Notes under the pieces: generated by a model
Seen by the model: the letters and a program-made list of their open reading frames with translations, nothing else
Databases searched by the model: none
What the model was told of the DNA's origin: nothing
Origin: Dyella japonica A8
GTDB lineage: Bacteria; Pseudomonadota; Gammaproteobacteria; Xanthomonadales; Rhodanobacteraceae
Length of the DNA stretch: 64,000 bases
NCBI RefSeq assembly: GCF_000725385.1
Contig: NZ_CP008884.1
Location: 4,588,001 to 4,652,000 of the forward strand
Direction: 5' to 3'
In this document: in pieces, positions 33,827 through 43,046 of the stretch
Numbering within the stretch: the stretch's first letter is position 1
Layout of the letters: each line of letters starts with the position of its first letter
Made by a program: the position numbers and the translations under genes

Positions 33827-35656
33827 TCACTCAACCGTCACCGACTTTGCCAGGTTGCGTGGCTGGTCCACGTCGGTGCCGCGCAACACGGCCACGTGGT
33901 AGGCAAGCAACTGCATCGGCACGGTGAACACGGCGGGTGCGATGAAATCGCCCCCGCCATCCATGCGCAGGATCACGCCTCGCGATGCATTGCCATCCAT
34001 GCTCGCCTCGCCATCGGCAAACACCAGCAGCTCGCCACCGCGGGCGCGCACTTCCTGCAGGTTGGATTTGAGCTTGTCGAGCAGGGGGCCATTGGGTGCC
34101 ACCGCGATCACCGGCATGTCCTCATCCACCAGCGCCAGCGGGCCGTGCTTGAGTTCGCCCGCCGCATAGGCCTCGGCGTGGATATAGGAGATCTCTTTCA
34201 GCTTGAGTGCCCCCTCCATCGCCACTGGATGCTGCGCGCCGCGCCCGAGGAACAGCGCGTGCTGGCGATGGATCAGGCGCTCGGAAAGCTCGATGATCCG
34301 CGGCTCCAGTTCCAGCGCCTTCTCGATCATCGAAGGCATGTGCAGGAGTTGTGCGGTCAGGTCGGCATAACGCGCCCCATCCAGGCCGCGCTGGTGCGCG
34401 AGTTGCAGCGTCAGCAGGCCCAGCGCCGCGAGCTGCGTGGTGAATGCCTTGGTGGAGGCCACGCCGATCTCAGGGCCCGCGCGCGTCATCAGCTTGAGGT
34501 CCGCTTCGCGCACCACCGACGATTCGGGCACGTTACAGATCGCCAGCGTGCCGAGATAGCCGCGACGACGCGACTCGCGCATCGCCGCCAGCGTGTCCGC
34601 CGTTTCGCCGGACTGGGAAATGGCCACGAACAAGGTGCCGTCCGGCACCACGGCCTCGCGATAGCGGTATTCGCTCGCCACCTCCACATTCACCGGTAGA
34701 CGGGCGTATTCCTCAATCCAGTACTTGGCGACAAGGCCGGCGTGATAACTGGTGCCACAGGCGATGATGTGCAGGCCTTTCACCTTGGCCAACAGTTCGT
34801 CGCCGCCCACCCCGAAGATGTTGGGCAACACGCCGTTCGGGCTGATGCGAGCCTCCAGCGTATCGGCGACGGCGCGCGGCTGCTCGAAGATTTCCTTCTG
34901 CATGTAGTGGCGGTATTCGCCACGCTCGACGGCGTCCTTGGAGAGTTCGCTTTCATGCACTGCGCGCTCGACCGGCTTGCCATCGTGGCCATACACCTGC
35001 ACTTGGTCGCGGGTGATCTCCACGACGTCGTGCTCTTCCAGGTAGATGATCTTGTTGGTGACCTGGATCAGCGCCTGGGCATCGGAACCCAGGAAGTTCT
35101 CGCCAATGCCCACGCCCACCAGCAGGGGCGCACCGCGACGTGCGCCGACGACGCGGCCGGGCTCGCTGTCGCTCACCACGGCGATCGCATAGGCGCCTTC
35201 CAGCTCATGCACCACGGACGACACGGCATCCAGCAGCGACTTGCCCGAAACCATGCGTTCGCTGATCAATGCCGCCATGACCTCGGTGTCGGTCTCCGAC
35301 GTAAAGACATGGCCACGCGCTTCCAGCTCACCGCGCAACGTGGCGTAGTTTTCGATGATGCCGTTGTGCACCAGCGCCACGCCACCCTGCACATGCGGAT
35401 GCGCGTTGGCCGTGTTGGGCACGCCATGGGTGGCCCAGCGCGTGTGCGCGATGCCGGTGCCGCCCGGGAATGGGTCGGCCCTGTACAGGCCTTCCATCTC
35501 GCGCACCTTGCCCTTGGCTCGCACGCGACGGATCTCGCCGCCGTTCAGCACGGCGAGGCCGGCTGAGTCGTAACCGCGATATTCGAGGGCCTTCAGGCCC
35601 GCGATGAGCAAGGGAGCCACGTCACGCTGGGCGGCGGCGGCAACGATTCCACACAT
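33827..35656 (-). CDS. glmS: Glutamine-fructose-6-phosphate aminotransferase (isomerizing)
   Basis: Makes glucosamine-6-phosphate, the entry to UDP-GlcNAc for peptidoglycan and LPS. The product is 609 residues: N-terminal glutaminase with nucleophile Cys2 (MCGIVAAAAQ), RGYDSAGLAV, HTRWATHGVPN; C-terminal sugar-isomerase pair with HIIACGTSYHAGLVAKYW, FVAISQSGETADTLAAM and the tail PRNLAKSVTVE. AAGGAG lies 9-10 bases before the ATG. No glmS ribozyme-like leader is visible. It is not in an operon with glmU here. Confidence 0.97.
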   Translation of the reverse strand: MCGIVAAAAQRDVAPLLIAGLKALEYRGYDSAGLAVLNGGEIRRVRAKGKVREMEGLYRADPFPGGTGIAHTRWATHGVPNTANAHPHVQGGVALVHNGIIENYATLRGELEARGHVFTSETDTEVMAALISERMVSGKSLLDAVSSVVHELEGAYAIAVVSDSEPGRVVGARRGAPLLVGVGIGENFLGSDAQALIQVTNKIIYLEEHDVVEITRDQVQVYGHDGKPVERAVHESELSKDAVERGEYRHYMQKEIFEQPRAVADTLEARISPNGVLPNIFGVGGDELLAKVKGLHIIACGTSYHAGLVAKYWIEEYARLPVNVEVASEYRYREAVVPDGTLFVAISQSGETADTLAAMRESRRRGYLGTLAICNVPESSVVREADLKLMTRAGPEIGVASTKAFTTQLAALGLLTLQLAHQRGLDGARYADLTAQLLHMPSMIEKALELEPRIIELSERLIHRQHALFLGRGAQHPVAMEGALKLKEISYIHAEAYAAGELKHGPLALVDEDMPVIAVAPNGPLLDKLKSNLQEVRARGGELLVFADGEASMDGNASRGVILRMDGGGDFIAPAVFTVPMQLLAYHVAVLRGTDVDQPRNLAKSVTVE

Positions 35657-35803
35657 GAGTTGTCACTCCTTAGAACGGGCGCGGCCTGGGGGTCGGTCGC
35701 GAAACAGCGACTTTGTCCGCAACCGATTTCAGCAAACTTTCAAGACCAGCGGCCGAGTGGCCGATGGTCCACCGTCCATGCTGAACGCCCCGTCACCCGG
35801 GCT

Positions 35804-37174
35804 TCAATGCACCTTGCGACGTAGATAGTTCAGCAGATCGATACGCGTGATCAGGCCCAGGAACTGTTCGCCGTCCACCACGATGGCCACATGCCCACGC
35901 TCGAACACGGGCAGCAGGGATTCGATAGGCGAACGCACGTCCAGCATCTGCAGGTTGGTGATCATGGCGGTGGACACCGCGTCGCGGAACTTGGTTTCGT
36001 CCGCGTGCACGTGCATCAACACGTCCGATTCATCGAGGATGCCCACCAGGCGGCTGCCATCCATGACCGGCAACTGCGAGACGTCGTACAGCTTCATGCG
36101 CGTATAGGCCGTCATGAGCAATTCGTTCGGCCCCACCACCACGGTGTCACGCTGGGCGAAGGGGCGCAGCAACAGGTCACGCAGGTCGCCGTGCTGTTCG
36201 CGATCGATGAAGCCGTTGTCGAGCATCCAGTAGTCGTTGTACATCTTCGACAGGTACTTGTTGCCCGTGTCGCACACCAGGGTCACGACGCGCTTGGGGC
36301 TGGTCTGCTCGCGGCAGTAGCGCAGCGCAGCGGCCAGCAGCGTGCCGGTGGAAGAACCACCGAGAATGCCCTCCTTCGCCAGCAGCTCGCGCGCGGCCAG
36401 GAAGCTTTCCTTGTCGGGAATCGCGTAGGCCTTTTTCACGCGCGTGAAATCGCTGATGGTCGGCAGGAAATCCTCACCGATGCCCTCGACCATCCAGCTG
36501 CCCGATTTGGTCGAGAGGGTGCCCTCGTTGATGTACTGCGCCAGGATCGAACCGACCGGATCGGCCAGCACGAATTCGGTGTTGGGCGAGTGCTCGGCAA
36601 AGAACTTGGACAGGCCGCTGAGCGTGCCCGACGAACCGCAGCCCACCACGATGGCGTCTACCTTGCCGTCGAGCTGCTCAAGGATCTCCGGACCGGTGGT
36701 GGCGATATGCGCCGCCGGGTTGTCGGGGTTGCCGAACTGGTTGATGAAGTACGCCCCCGGGGTTTCGCGCGCAATGCGCTCGGCCATGTCCTGGTAGTAC
36801 TCCGGGTGGCCCTTGGCCACGTCCGAGCGGGTGAGCACCACTTCGGCGCCCATGGCCTTGAGGTTGAAGATTTTCTCGCGGCTCATCTTGTCCGGCACCA
36901 CCAGGATCAGGCGGTAACCCTTCTGCTGCGCCACCAGGGCCAGGCCCAGGCCGGTATTACCGGCGGTGCCTTCGACCAGGGTGTCACCCGGGCGGATCTT
37001 GCCGGCTTTCTCGGCGCCCTCAATCATCGACAGGCCGATGCGGTCCTTGACGGAACCACCGGGGTTGGCACTTTCCAGCTTCAGGAACAGCTCGCACGGT
37101 CCAACGTCCAGGCGCTGCGCGCGTACCATCGGGGTACGTCCGATCAGTTCGAGGACACTCTGGTGGACCGACAT
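35804..37174 (-). CDS. cbs: Cystathionine beta-synthase
   Basis: PLP enzyme condensing serine with homocysteine. The start at 37174 gives 456 residues (MSVHQSVLELIGRTPMV) with AAGGAG before it; an upstream in-frame ATG adds 24 low-character residues. The PLP lysine is K43 in ANPGGSVKDRIG; the PLP phosphate loop is GCGSSGTLSG; EGTAGNTGLGLAL is the substrate loop. Two C-terminal CBS domains (about 335-456: LPVMDGSRLVGILDESDV and HVAIVVDGEQFLGLITRIDLL) suggest effector control. No N-terminal heme motif. With the metB-type enzyme it can complete transsulfuration. Confidence 0.93.
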   Translation of the reverse strand: MSVHQSVLELIGRTPMVRAQRLDVGPCELFLKLESANPGGSVKDRIGLSMIEGAEKAGKIRPGDTLVEGTAGNTGLGLALVAQQKGYRLILVVPDKMSREKIFNLKAMGAEVVLTRSDVAKGHPEYYQDMAERIARETPGAYFINQFGNPDNPAAHIATTGPEILEQLDGKVDAIVVGCGSSGTLSGLSKFFAEHSPNTEFVLADPVGSILAQYINEGTLSTKSGSWMVEGIGEDFLPTISDFTRVKKAYAIPDKESFLAARELLAKEGILGGSSTGTLLAAALRYCREQTSPKRVVTLVCDTGNKYLSKMYNDYWMLDNGFIDREQHGDLRDLLLRPFAQRDTVVVGPNELLMTAYTRMKLYDVSQLPVMDGSRLVGILDESDVLMHVHADETKFRDAVSTAMITNLQMLDVRSPIESLLPVFERGHVAIVVDGEQFLGLITRIDLLNYLRRKVH

Positions 37175-37273
37175 GGGAACTCCTTGCAATAGGCGCCGGC
37201 CGCTTGGTGGCGGCCGCTTGGAACGCCGATGATACCCGAGCAGCACGACACCCTTGCGGCGGAGCCATGAACG

Positions 37274-37309
37274 ACGCGGCCCCGGAGCCGTGAGGCGCCG
37301 GGGCCGCGT
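37274..37309 (-). terminator. Hairpin downstream of the YdcH gene
   Basis: A 12-bp perfect GC-rich stem (ACGCGGCCCCGG and its complement) with a 12-base loop, 22 bases past the ydcH-type stop and before the cbs gene. No clear T run, so a weak or Rho-assisted terminator. Confidence 0.45.
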
Positions 37310-37330
37310 TCATGCGAAAACGTCGCAGAT

Positions 37331-37558
37331 TCAGTTGATGTGGTGCGCTCGGGTGTCCCACATGCGCTGGAGTCGCTCCTTCGCGTGGAGTTTCTCCTTC
37401 TTCATGCCCGATAACGTCATGTCGTCGATGGGAAGGACGCCGATCTCGGCGTCGTGCACCTTGCTGTCGAGCTCCTGATGGTGCTGGTAGAGCCGACGAA
37501 ACTCAGCGTCGGCCTTCATCAAAGCTTCGACATCATCACGCTGCTGGTTTTCAAACAT
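37331..37558 (-). CDS. YdcH family (DUF465) small protein
   Basis: A 75-residue, highly charged helical protein beginning MFENQQRDDVEALMKADAEF, with the family features FRRLYQHHQELDSKVHD and LKKEKLHAKERL-like tail (here MKKEKLHAKERLQRMW). The ATG at 37558 is preceded by AGAGGAGG; longer upstream frames are noise. YdcH/DUF465 proteins are small coiled-coil proteins of unknown function, widespread in proteobacteria. It is a single-gene unit between hairpins, upstream of cbs on the same strand. Confidence 0.85.
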   Translation of the reverse strand: MFENQQRDDVEALMKADAEFRRLYQHHQELDSKVHDAEIGVLPIDDMTLSGMKKEKLHAKERLQRMWDTRAHHIN

Positions 37559-37806
37559 GATCGAACCTCCTCTGGAGAGAACGGCAGGTGCCCGGCAAGG
37601 CGCCTGCTGACGTTGGATCAGGCGCAAGCACCCCCGATCCATGCCGCTTGAGCGGTCCATGGAGAGCGAATGAGGGAGAGGGATAGGCGCATGATCCAGG
37701 TCGGTGACCCAAGGTGCGATATGCCCCTTGGGAAGTTGACCCTACTCCCCGTCCCGGAGTCATGCAAGCGTCATAACCGGGTTCCGGCGTTACGGAACTT
37801 TCCGAA

Positions 37807-37830
37807 AAAATACTGCCAGAACAGTATTTT
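37807..37830 (-). terminator. AT-rich palindrome with T run (second terminator)
   Basis: AAAATACTG, CCAGAA, CAGTATTTT: a perfect 9-bp inverted repeat which, read on the minus strand, is followed by T's (six in all). It may be a back-up terminator behind the one at 37914-37938; alternatively a symmetric operator. Confidence 0.4.
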
Positions 37831-37913
37831 GCGCGGCACCCACCTTTGCACGACGAAATCTGCATGGACCGGGCGGCAGGCCACGCCGTCTCATGCCGGG
37901 GCAGACAGACAAA

Positions 37914-37938
37914 AGGCCGACGGCAGCCCCGTCGGCCT
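37914..37938 (-). terminator. Terminator of the DUF4398-type operon
   Basis: AGGCCGACGG, loop CAGCC, CCGTCGGCCT: a perfect 10-bp stem followed on the minus strand by TTTTGTC, 26 bases past the stop codon of the preceding gene. Confidence 0.8.
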
Positions 37939-37964
37939 CTCGGCATCGACCCTCGGAAGGGCGA

Positions 37965-38582
37965 TTACTTGCCCTGGTCCTTGCTGCTCGACGAGCTGTC
38001 ACCCTGCATCTGCTGGCGCATCGCGCGGGCAGCCTGGGCGGCCAGGTCAGCCTGCTTCTTGGCGGCGTTGGCCACCTTGGCCTGGGCCGCGGCGAGCTTC
38101 TTGGCCTGCTCTGCCTGGGCCTGCGCCTGGGCGGTGGCTTCGGCGCCGGCGGCCATCTGGCGGGCAGACTCTTCCTGCGCGGCCTGGTACTGCATGCGTT
38201 GGCGTTCCAGCTCGCGGCGAGCCATTTCCGTCTCGCGGCGGCTGCCGTCGAGCTGGATCTGGTCGTGTTCGCGGTCCAGCTTGGCGATCTGCTGCTGGGC
38301 GTCCTGCAGCTGGGCGGTGGCACGGGCCAGGTCCACGCGGCGCTCGGCGATGTACAGGGCGTGGGTGCGGTCGCGCGAACGGGCCTGGGCGAGCTGGTTC
38401 ACCGCGTCATGCGCGCGCGCCTGCTCGGCCTGCGCGTACATGCCAAGGGCCGGGTCGCTGGAAAGCTGGCTGAGGCTGCTGTTGAGGCGAGCCACGTCCA
38501 TGTCTTCCTTGGACGCATGGGCGGCGCCTGCGGCGGCAAGCGCCACCAGCACCGTCGACAGACGGAAGGTCAGGGATTTCAC
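37965..38582 (-). CDS. Periplasmic coiled-coil protein, DUF4398-associated
   Basis: A 205-residue exported protein. Signal peptide about 1-23 (MKSLTFRLSTVLVALAAAG, cleaved after AHA-like ALA/HAS). The rest is almost wholly helical and Ala/Gln/Glu rich (RRVDLARATAQLQDAQQQIA, EMARRELERQRMQYQAAQEE, then an Ala/Lys-rich segment), a long coiled coil, ending in a Ser-rich tail. Such proteins normally sit between a DUF4398 lipoprotein and an OmpA-domain protein. Its start overlaps the stop of the lipoprotein gene by four bases. The function is unknown; a cell-envelope structural role is likely. Confidence 0.7.
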   Translation of the reverse strand: MKSLTFRLSTVLVALAAAGAAHASKEDMDVARLNSSLSQLSSDPALGMYAQAEQARAHDAVNQLAQARSRDRTHALYIAERRVDLARATAQLQDAQQQIAKLDREHDQIQLDGSRRETEMARRELERQRMQYQAAQEESARQMAAGAEATAQAQAQAEQAKKLAAAQAKVANAAKKQADLAAQAARAMRQQMQGDSSSSSKDQGK

Positions 38583-39178
38583 AGGTGGCCTCCTTGGTCA
38601 GTGCTCGACGGAGGAGCCGGCTGGTCGGGGTTGGGGTTCTGCGGGTAGGTCTGGAAGCCCTGGCCCTGCTGGATCGGTTCGCCCAGCTGCGAGCTGGTCG
38701 GGGCCGGCATGTCCTGGGTCTGCTGCTGTGGCGGCAGGCCGGCGGCCTGGCTCTGGTTCTGCTGTTGCTGCTCGGACAGCGACTGCTCGATCTGGTCGCG
38801 CAGCTGCTGGTTGGTCGAGGTCTTGCTCTGGATCTGGGCGCGGGCGGCAGCCAGCCGGGACTTGGCACGCGCCAGCTCGGCGTCGGCACGGGATTCGTCC
38901 GCCAGCTGGGCCGCCACGTCGTAATCACGCTTGGCCATGGCGTTCTGGGCCTGCTGGAACTTGCTCTGGGCGTTGCCCAGGTCAATCGGGTCGTACGCGG
39001 AGGCGTCGACGTCCCGTGCCGCCTGCAGCTGCATTTGCGCCTGATTCATGGCCCCGTCCGGCGGCGGCGTGGAGGCGCAGCCGGCAAGCGCCAGCGTCAT
39101 GGCCAGCGTCAGGGTCGAAACCGCCAGCCTGGCAACCTTAAGTTGCCCTGTCGACGGGGAAAAGATGTGCACCATCAC
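38579..39178 (-). CDS. DUF4398-domain lipoprotein
   Basis: A 199-residue lipoprotein: lipobox LALAGC with the acylated Cys34, after an unusually long N-region. The DUF4398 core follows (YDPIDLGNAQSKFQQAQNAM, KRDYDVAAQLADESRADAEL, AKSRLAAARAQI), then a Gln/Pro-rich low-complexity tail (SEQQQQNQSQAAGLPPQQQ) that may span periplasm or bind peptidoglycan partners. It heads a two-gene operon and is divergent from pilU with only 78 bases between the starts. The OmpA-type third gene often found in such clusters is not next to it here. Confidence 0.78.
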   Translation of the reverse strand: MMVHIFSPSTGQLKVARLAVSTLTLAMTLALAGCASTPPPDGAMNQAQMQLQAARDVDASAYDPIDLGNAQSKFQQAQNAMAKRDYDVAAQLADESRADAELARAKSRLAAARAQIQSKTSTNQQLRDQIEQSLSEQQQQNQSQAAGLPPQQQTQDMPAPTSSQLGEPIQQGQGFQTYPQNPNPDQPAPPSSTDQGGHL

Positions 39179-39256
39179 TCAGTCCTCTCGGAGTGTCGCA
39201 GCGTATTGTGGGCGGGCATAATCGCTTTTAGCAATGCGTACGAACAGGGGATTCGA

Positions 39257-40372
39257 GTGGATATCGGTTATTTCCTCAAGCTAATGGTTGACAAGGGCGC
39301 GTCGGATATGTTCCTGACGACGGGCGCCCCTGTGAACATTAAGGTCGAGGGCAAGCTTTACCCGCTGGGCAATACCGGCCTTCCCAGCGGCATGGTGAAG
39401 AAAATCGCTTACTCGCTGATGGACGAAGGCCAGGTTCCCCAGTTCGAGCGCGACCTGGAACTGAACATGGCGCTGGCGGTGAAGGAAGCCGGCCGTTTCC
39501 GCATCAACGTGTTCAAGCAGCGCGGCGAAGTGGGCATGGTCATCCGTGCCATCAAGAGCGAGATCCCCAGCATCGACCAGCTGCAGCTGCCGAGCATCTT
39601 CCGTGAGCTGATCATGGAGCCGCGCGGCCTGATTCTGGTGGTCGGCGCCACCGGTTCGGGCAAGTCGACCACCCTGGCCGCGATGCTCGACCACCGCAAC
39701 CAGAACTCCTCGGGCCACATCCTCACCATCGAGGACCCGATCGAGTACCTGCACCGCCACAAGCGGTCGATCGTCAACCAGCGCGAAGTCGGCCTGGATA
39801 CGCACAGCTATCACGAGGCCCTGCGCAACGCGATGCGCGAAGCGCCGGACGTGATCATGATCGGCGAAATCCGCGACACCGACACCATGGAAGCGGCCAT
39901 TTCGTTCTCCGAAACCGGCCATCTCTGCCTTGCCACCCTGCACTCGAACAACGCCGACCAGACGCTGGAGCGCATCCTCAACTTCTTCCCGGAATCGGCG
40001 CACAAGAACGTGCTGATGAACCTCGCGCTCAACCTGCGCGCGGTGATCAGCCAGCGCCTGGTGGTGGGCAAGGACGGCCGCCGCCTGCCGGCGACGGAAG
40101 TGCTGCTCAACACGCCGCTGATCCGCGACATGATCCGCCGCGGCCAGGTGCACGACGTCAAGGAAGCCATGGACCGCAGCCTGCAGGAAGGCATGCAGAC
40201 CTTCGACCAGTCGCTGTACCGCCTGTACAAGGAAGGCCGCATCGAGCTGGACGAAGCGCTCAACAAGGCGGACTCCCGCGATGGCCTGGCGCTCAAGATC
40301 CGCCTGTCCGACAGCGGCAACCCGGAAAGCACCGAGCTGGTCGGCAACGACCCCTACGGTCTGGGCTTCTGA
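39257..40372 (+). CDS. pilU: Type IV pilus retraction ATPase PilU
   Basis: Cytoplasmic hexameric ATPase assisting pilus retraction in twitching motility. The GTG at 39257 gives 371 residues, starting VDIGYFLKLMVDKGASDMF; a much longer upstream frame is antisense to the lipoprotein gene and is rejected. Seen: N-terminal PAS-like domain, Walker A VVGATGSGKSTTLAAM, Asp box ILTIEDPIEYLH, Walker B DVIMIGEIRDTDTMEAAI, and His box HLCLATLHSNNADQTL. The SDMFLTTGAPV start and C-terminal tail after the core fit the PilU rather than PilT branch. No pilT gene lies next to it. Confidence 0.93.
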   Translation: MDIGYFLKLMVDKGASDMFLTTGAPVNIKVEGKLYPLGNTGLPSGMVKKIAYSLMDEGQVPQFERDLELNMALAVKEAGRFRINVFKQRGEVGMVIRAIKSEIPSIDQLQLPSIFRELIMEPRGLILVVGATGSGKSTTLAAMLDHRNQNSSGHILTIEDPIEYLHRHKRSIVNQREVGLDTHSYHEALRNAMREAPDVIMIGEIRDTDTMEAAISFSETGHLCLATLHSNNADQTLERILNFFPESAHKNVLMNLALNLRAVISQRLVVGKDGRRLPATEVLLNTPLIRDMIRRGQVHDVKEAMDRSLQEGMQTFDQSLYRLYKEGRIELDEALNKADSRDGLALKIRLSDSGNPESTELVGNDPYGLGF

Positions 40373-40388
40373 AGCCCGCCGTCAGGCG

Positions 40389-40412
40389 GCGGGGCGTGCA
40401 TCGCCGCCCCGC
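40389..40412. terminator. GC-rich hairpin between pilU and maiA
   Basis: GCGGGGCG, 8-base loop, CGCCCCGC, in the 49-base gap between the convergent genes. No T run. Confidence 0.4.
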
Positions 40413-40421
40413 GCCACACCG

Positions 40422-41090
40422 TCAGCCCTGAGTGGCAGGCGCATCCGGCTGCGCTTCCGGCACGGCCCGCTGGAAAGCTTCCAGCGACTGGCAGGCATCC
40501 ACGATGCGGCAGATGGTCGGGAAGTCCTCCATCGGCAACTTCCAGCGCACCGCGTTGTAGACCTGCGGCACCAGGCAGGCGTCCGCCATGCTGGGCGCAT
40601 CGCCGTGACAGAACCGGCCCGTGGCGACATTGCCCGCCAGCATCGCTTCCAGCGACTGCAGGCCCAGGCCGATCCAATGGCGTGACCACACGCCTTTGGC
40701 GGCGTCATCCGCCCCGAACTGCGACGTCAGGTGCTGGAGCACGCGCAGGTTGCCGAGCGGATGCACGTCACAGGCGACCACCTGCGACAACGCGCGTACC
40801 CGCGCCCTGCCGGCCGGATCGGCCGGGAGCAGCGGCGGCGCTGGATGGGTTTCATCCAGGTACTCCATGATCGCCATGGACTGGGTGAACACCCGCCCGT
40901 CGTCGATCAGGCAGGGCACCAGCTCCTGCGGGTTGAGAGCCTGGAAGTCCGGCAGGTGCTGCTCGCCGCCCTGATTGACCAGGTGTACCGCCTTGGACTC
41001 GTACGGCAGCCCCTTCAGGTTCAGGGCGATGCGCACCCGATAGGCCGCACTGGAACGCCAATAGCCGTACAACACCAGATCCTGCCCCAT
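40422..41090 (-). CDS. maiA: Maleylacetoacetate isomerase (zeta-class GST)
   Basis: Glutathione-dependent cis-trans isomerase in tyrosine/homogentisate breakdown. The product has 222 residues: [21 protein letters not shown] (zeta-class serine motif, with Ala where many have Cys), [13 protein letters not shown] and [15 protein letters not shown] for glutathione binding, and [14 protein letters not shown] in the helical domain. A fumarylacetoacetate-hydrolase-family gene, a possible next step, starts at the far right of the window. AGGACAAGGG precedes the ATG. It is divergent from pgk. Confidence 0.9.
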   Translation of the reverse strand: MGQDLVLYGYWRSSAAYRVRIALNLKGLPYESKAVHLVNQGGEQHLPDFQALNPQELVPCLIDDGRVFTQSMAIMEYLDETHPAPPLLPADPAGRARVRALSQVVACDVHPLGNLRVLQHLTSQFGADDAAKGVWSRHWIGLGLQSLEAMLAGNVATGRFCHGDAPSMADACLVPQVYNAVRWKLPMEDFPTICRIVDACQSLEAFQRAVPEAQPDAPATQG

Positions 41091-41226
41091 ACCCTTGTCC
41101 TCTCGACGACATGCCGGGCGCCTAGGATACCTGTCATGCGGTTTGCATCACCGCGAAACGGGCAGGACAATAGGCGGTTCGCGCCTCAGGGCGTCCGCAT
41201 CCCGAATCCCAGCTAGGAGTTCCGCC

Positions 41227-42405
41227 GTGTCCGTTACCCGCATGAGCGATCTTGATCTGCGCGGCAAGCGCGTGCTTATCCGCGAAGACCTGAACGTGCC
41301 GATCGATAACGGCCACATCACCTCCACCCAGCGCCTGGAAGCCGCCCTGCCGACCATCAAGGCCGCCCGCGACGCCGGCGCCAAGGTGATGGTGCTGTCG
41401 CACCTGGGCCGCCCGAAGGAAGGCCAGTTCGACGCCGAATCCTCGCTGGCGCCGGTCGCCAAGTGGCTGGGTGACAAGCTGGGCCAGCCGGTGCGCCTGG
41501 TAGCCGACTACCTCGACGGTGTCGAGGTTGCCGAGGGCGAGGTGGTGGTGCTCGAGAACTGCCGCATGAACGTCGGCGAAGGCAAGGACGACGAAGCCCT
41601 GTCGAAGAAATACGCCGCCCTGTGCGACGTGTTCGTCATGGACGCCTTCGGCACGGCGCACCGCGCCCAGGCCTCCACCCACGGCGTCATCAAGTTCGCC
41701 CCGATCGCCGCCGCCGGTCCGCTGCTATCGGCCGAACTGGACGCGCTGGGCAAGGCGCTGGAGCACCCTGCCCGCCCGCTGCTGGCCATCGTCGCCGGCT
41801 CCAAGGTGTCGACCAAGCTCACCCTGCTTGAGAACCTGATCGGCAAGGTGGACCAGCTGATCGTCGGCGGCGGCATCGCCAACACTTTCATCGCCGCCAT
41901 GGGTTACCCGGTCGGCAACTCGCTGTATGAGCCGGACCTCATCCAGGCCGCCAAGAAGGTCATGGCCGACGCCAAGCGCCGCAACGCCGACGTGCCGGTG
42001 CCGGTCGACGTGGTCGTCGCACCGGAGTTCTCCGCCCACGCCCCCGCCACCGTGAAGCCGGTAGATCAGGTGAAGGAAGGCGAGATGATCCTGGACATCG
42101 GCCCCGAGACCGCGCGCCGCTACGCCGAGATGATCGCCAAGGCCGGCACCGTCGTGTGGAACGGTCCGGTGGGCGTGTTCGAATTCGACGCCTTCGGCCA
42201 AGGCACCGAGACGCTGGCACGCGCGGTGGCCGAGTCGCCGGCCTTCTCTATCGCCGGTGGTGGCGACACGCTCGCAGCGGTGGACAAGTACGGCATCGAG
42301 AAGAACGTCTCGTACATCTCCACCGGCGGCGGCGCCTTCCTCGAATTCCTCGAAGGCAAGGAACTGCCGGCCGTGGCCGCCCTCAAGGCGCGCGCGGGCA
42401 AGTAA
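41227..42405 (+). CDS. pgk: Phosphoglycerate kinase
   Basis: Glycolytic ATP-forming kinase. The GTG at 41227, seven bases after AGGAG, gives 392 residues starting [21 protein letters not shown], here shortened to [17 protein letters not shown]; relatives in Xanthomonas begin the same way. Seen: [57 protein letters not shown], and the nucleotide segment [18 protein letters not shown]. Complete length. The stop overlaps the next start by one base (TAATG), so the HAD gene is coupled to it. Confidence 0.97.
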   Translation: MSVTRMSDLDLRGKRVLIREDLNVPIDNGHITSTQRLEAALPTIKAARDAGAKVMVLSHLGRPKEGQFDAESSLAPVAKWLGDKLGQPVRLVADYLDGVEVAEGEVVVLENCRMNVGEGKDDEALSKKYAALCDVFVMDAFGTAHRAQASTHGVIKFAPIAAAGPLLSAELDALGKALEHPARPLLAIVAGSKVSTKLTLLENLIGKVDQLIVGGGIANTFIAAMGYPVGNSLYEPDLIQAAKKVMADAKRRNADVPVPVDVVVAPEFSAHAPATVKPVDQVKEGEMILDIGPETARRYAEMIAKAGTVVWNGPVGVFEFDAFGQGTETLARAVAESPAFSIAGGGDTLAAVDKYGIEKNVSYISTGGGAFLEFLEGKELPAVAALKARAGK

Positions 42406-43037
42406 TGCTCTGCCTGTTCGACCTCGATGGCACGCTGATCGATTCGGAGATCGGCATCCTGGGCTGCGTCCGGCATGCACTGACGCAGCTGGGCGTGGAA
42501 CACCCGGCCGAGCTGCGCCACTGGATCGGCCCGCCGCTGCGCCACAGCTTCGCGCCGCTGCTGGATCACGACCACGACCGCATCGAGCTGGCCGTGGAGC
42601 ACTACCACGAGCGTTTCCATGCCATCGGCTGGCAGGAGCACTCGGTGTACCCGGGCATCGAGGCGATGATCGGCCGCCTGCAGGCGGCCGGCCACACCTT
42701 GGCCGTGGTCACCAGCAAGCCGGAGCGACACGCGCGGCCGATCATCGAGCACCTGCCCTTTGGCCCCGCGTTCAGCCGTCTGTACGGTCCCCACCCGTCC
42801 AGCGCGCACAGCGAGAAAGCAACCATGATCGCCGCCGCGCTCGAAGACTTCGGCGCCGAGCCGCAGCAGGCGGTGATGATCGGCGACCGTCATTTCGACA
42901 TCGACGGCGCTGTCGCCAATCGCGTGCGGGGCATCGGCGTGCTGTGGGGCTTCGGCAGTCGCGCCGAGCTGGAAAAGGCCGGGGCGCATGCGTTGGCGCG
43001 TGATCCGGGACATCTGGCCGAACTGCTCGCCGCCTGA
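42405..43037 (+). CDS. HAD-family phosphatase, phosphoglycolate-phosphatase-like
   Basis: A 210-residue HAD subfamily IA hydrolase: motif I LFDLDGTLIDSE, motif II AVVTSKPE, lysine in SEKATMIAAAL, motif IV MIGDRHFDIDGAVANRV. A helical cap lies between motifs I and II (about 15-75). The start shares one base with the pgk stop, so it is cotranslated with the glycolytic enzyme. Phosphoglycolate or a side-product phosphate repair role is plausible; substrate not determinable. A large inverted repeat follows 10 bases after the stop. Confidence 0.88.
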   Translation: MLCLFDLDGTLIDSEIGILGCVRHALTQLGVEHPAELRHWIGPPLRHSFAPLLDHDHDRIELAVEHYHERFHAIGWQEHSVYPGIEAMIGRLQAAGHTLAVVTSKPERHARPIIEHLPFGPAFSRLYGPHPSSAHSEKATMIAAALEDFGAEPQQAVMIGDRHFDIDGAVANRVRGIGVLWGFGSRAELEKAGAHALARDPGHLAELLAA

Positions 43038-43046
43038 CCTCATCAC

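Larger units (their letters stand above)
37559..37964. other. Intergenic region with two minus-strand terminators
   Basis: 406 bases without a gene. It holds the two hairpins listed separately, which close the DUF4398-type operon, and the promoter region of the YdcH gene. A TTGCAT / TAGGGT pair with 17-base spacing on the minus strand near 37770 is a weak promoter candidate. Confidence 0.45.

Noticed and set aside
38585..39256. N-terminal 224-codon extension of pilU
   Set aside because: Lies antisense to the DUF4398 lipoprotein gene; PilU homology begins at the GTG at 39257.
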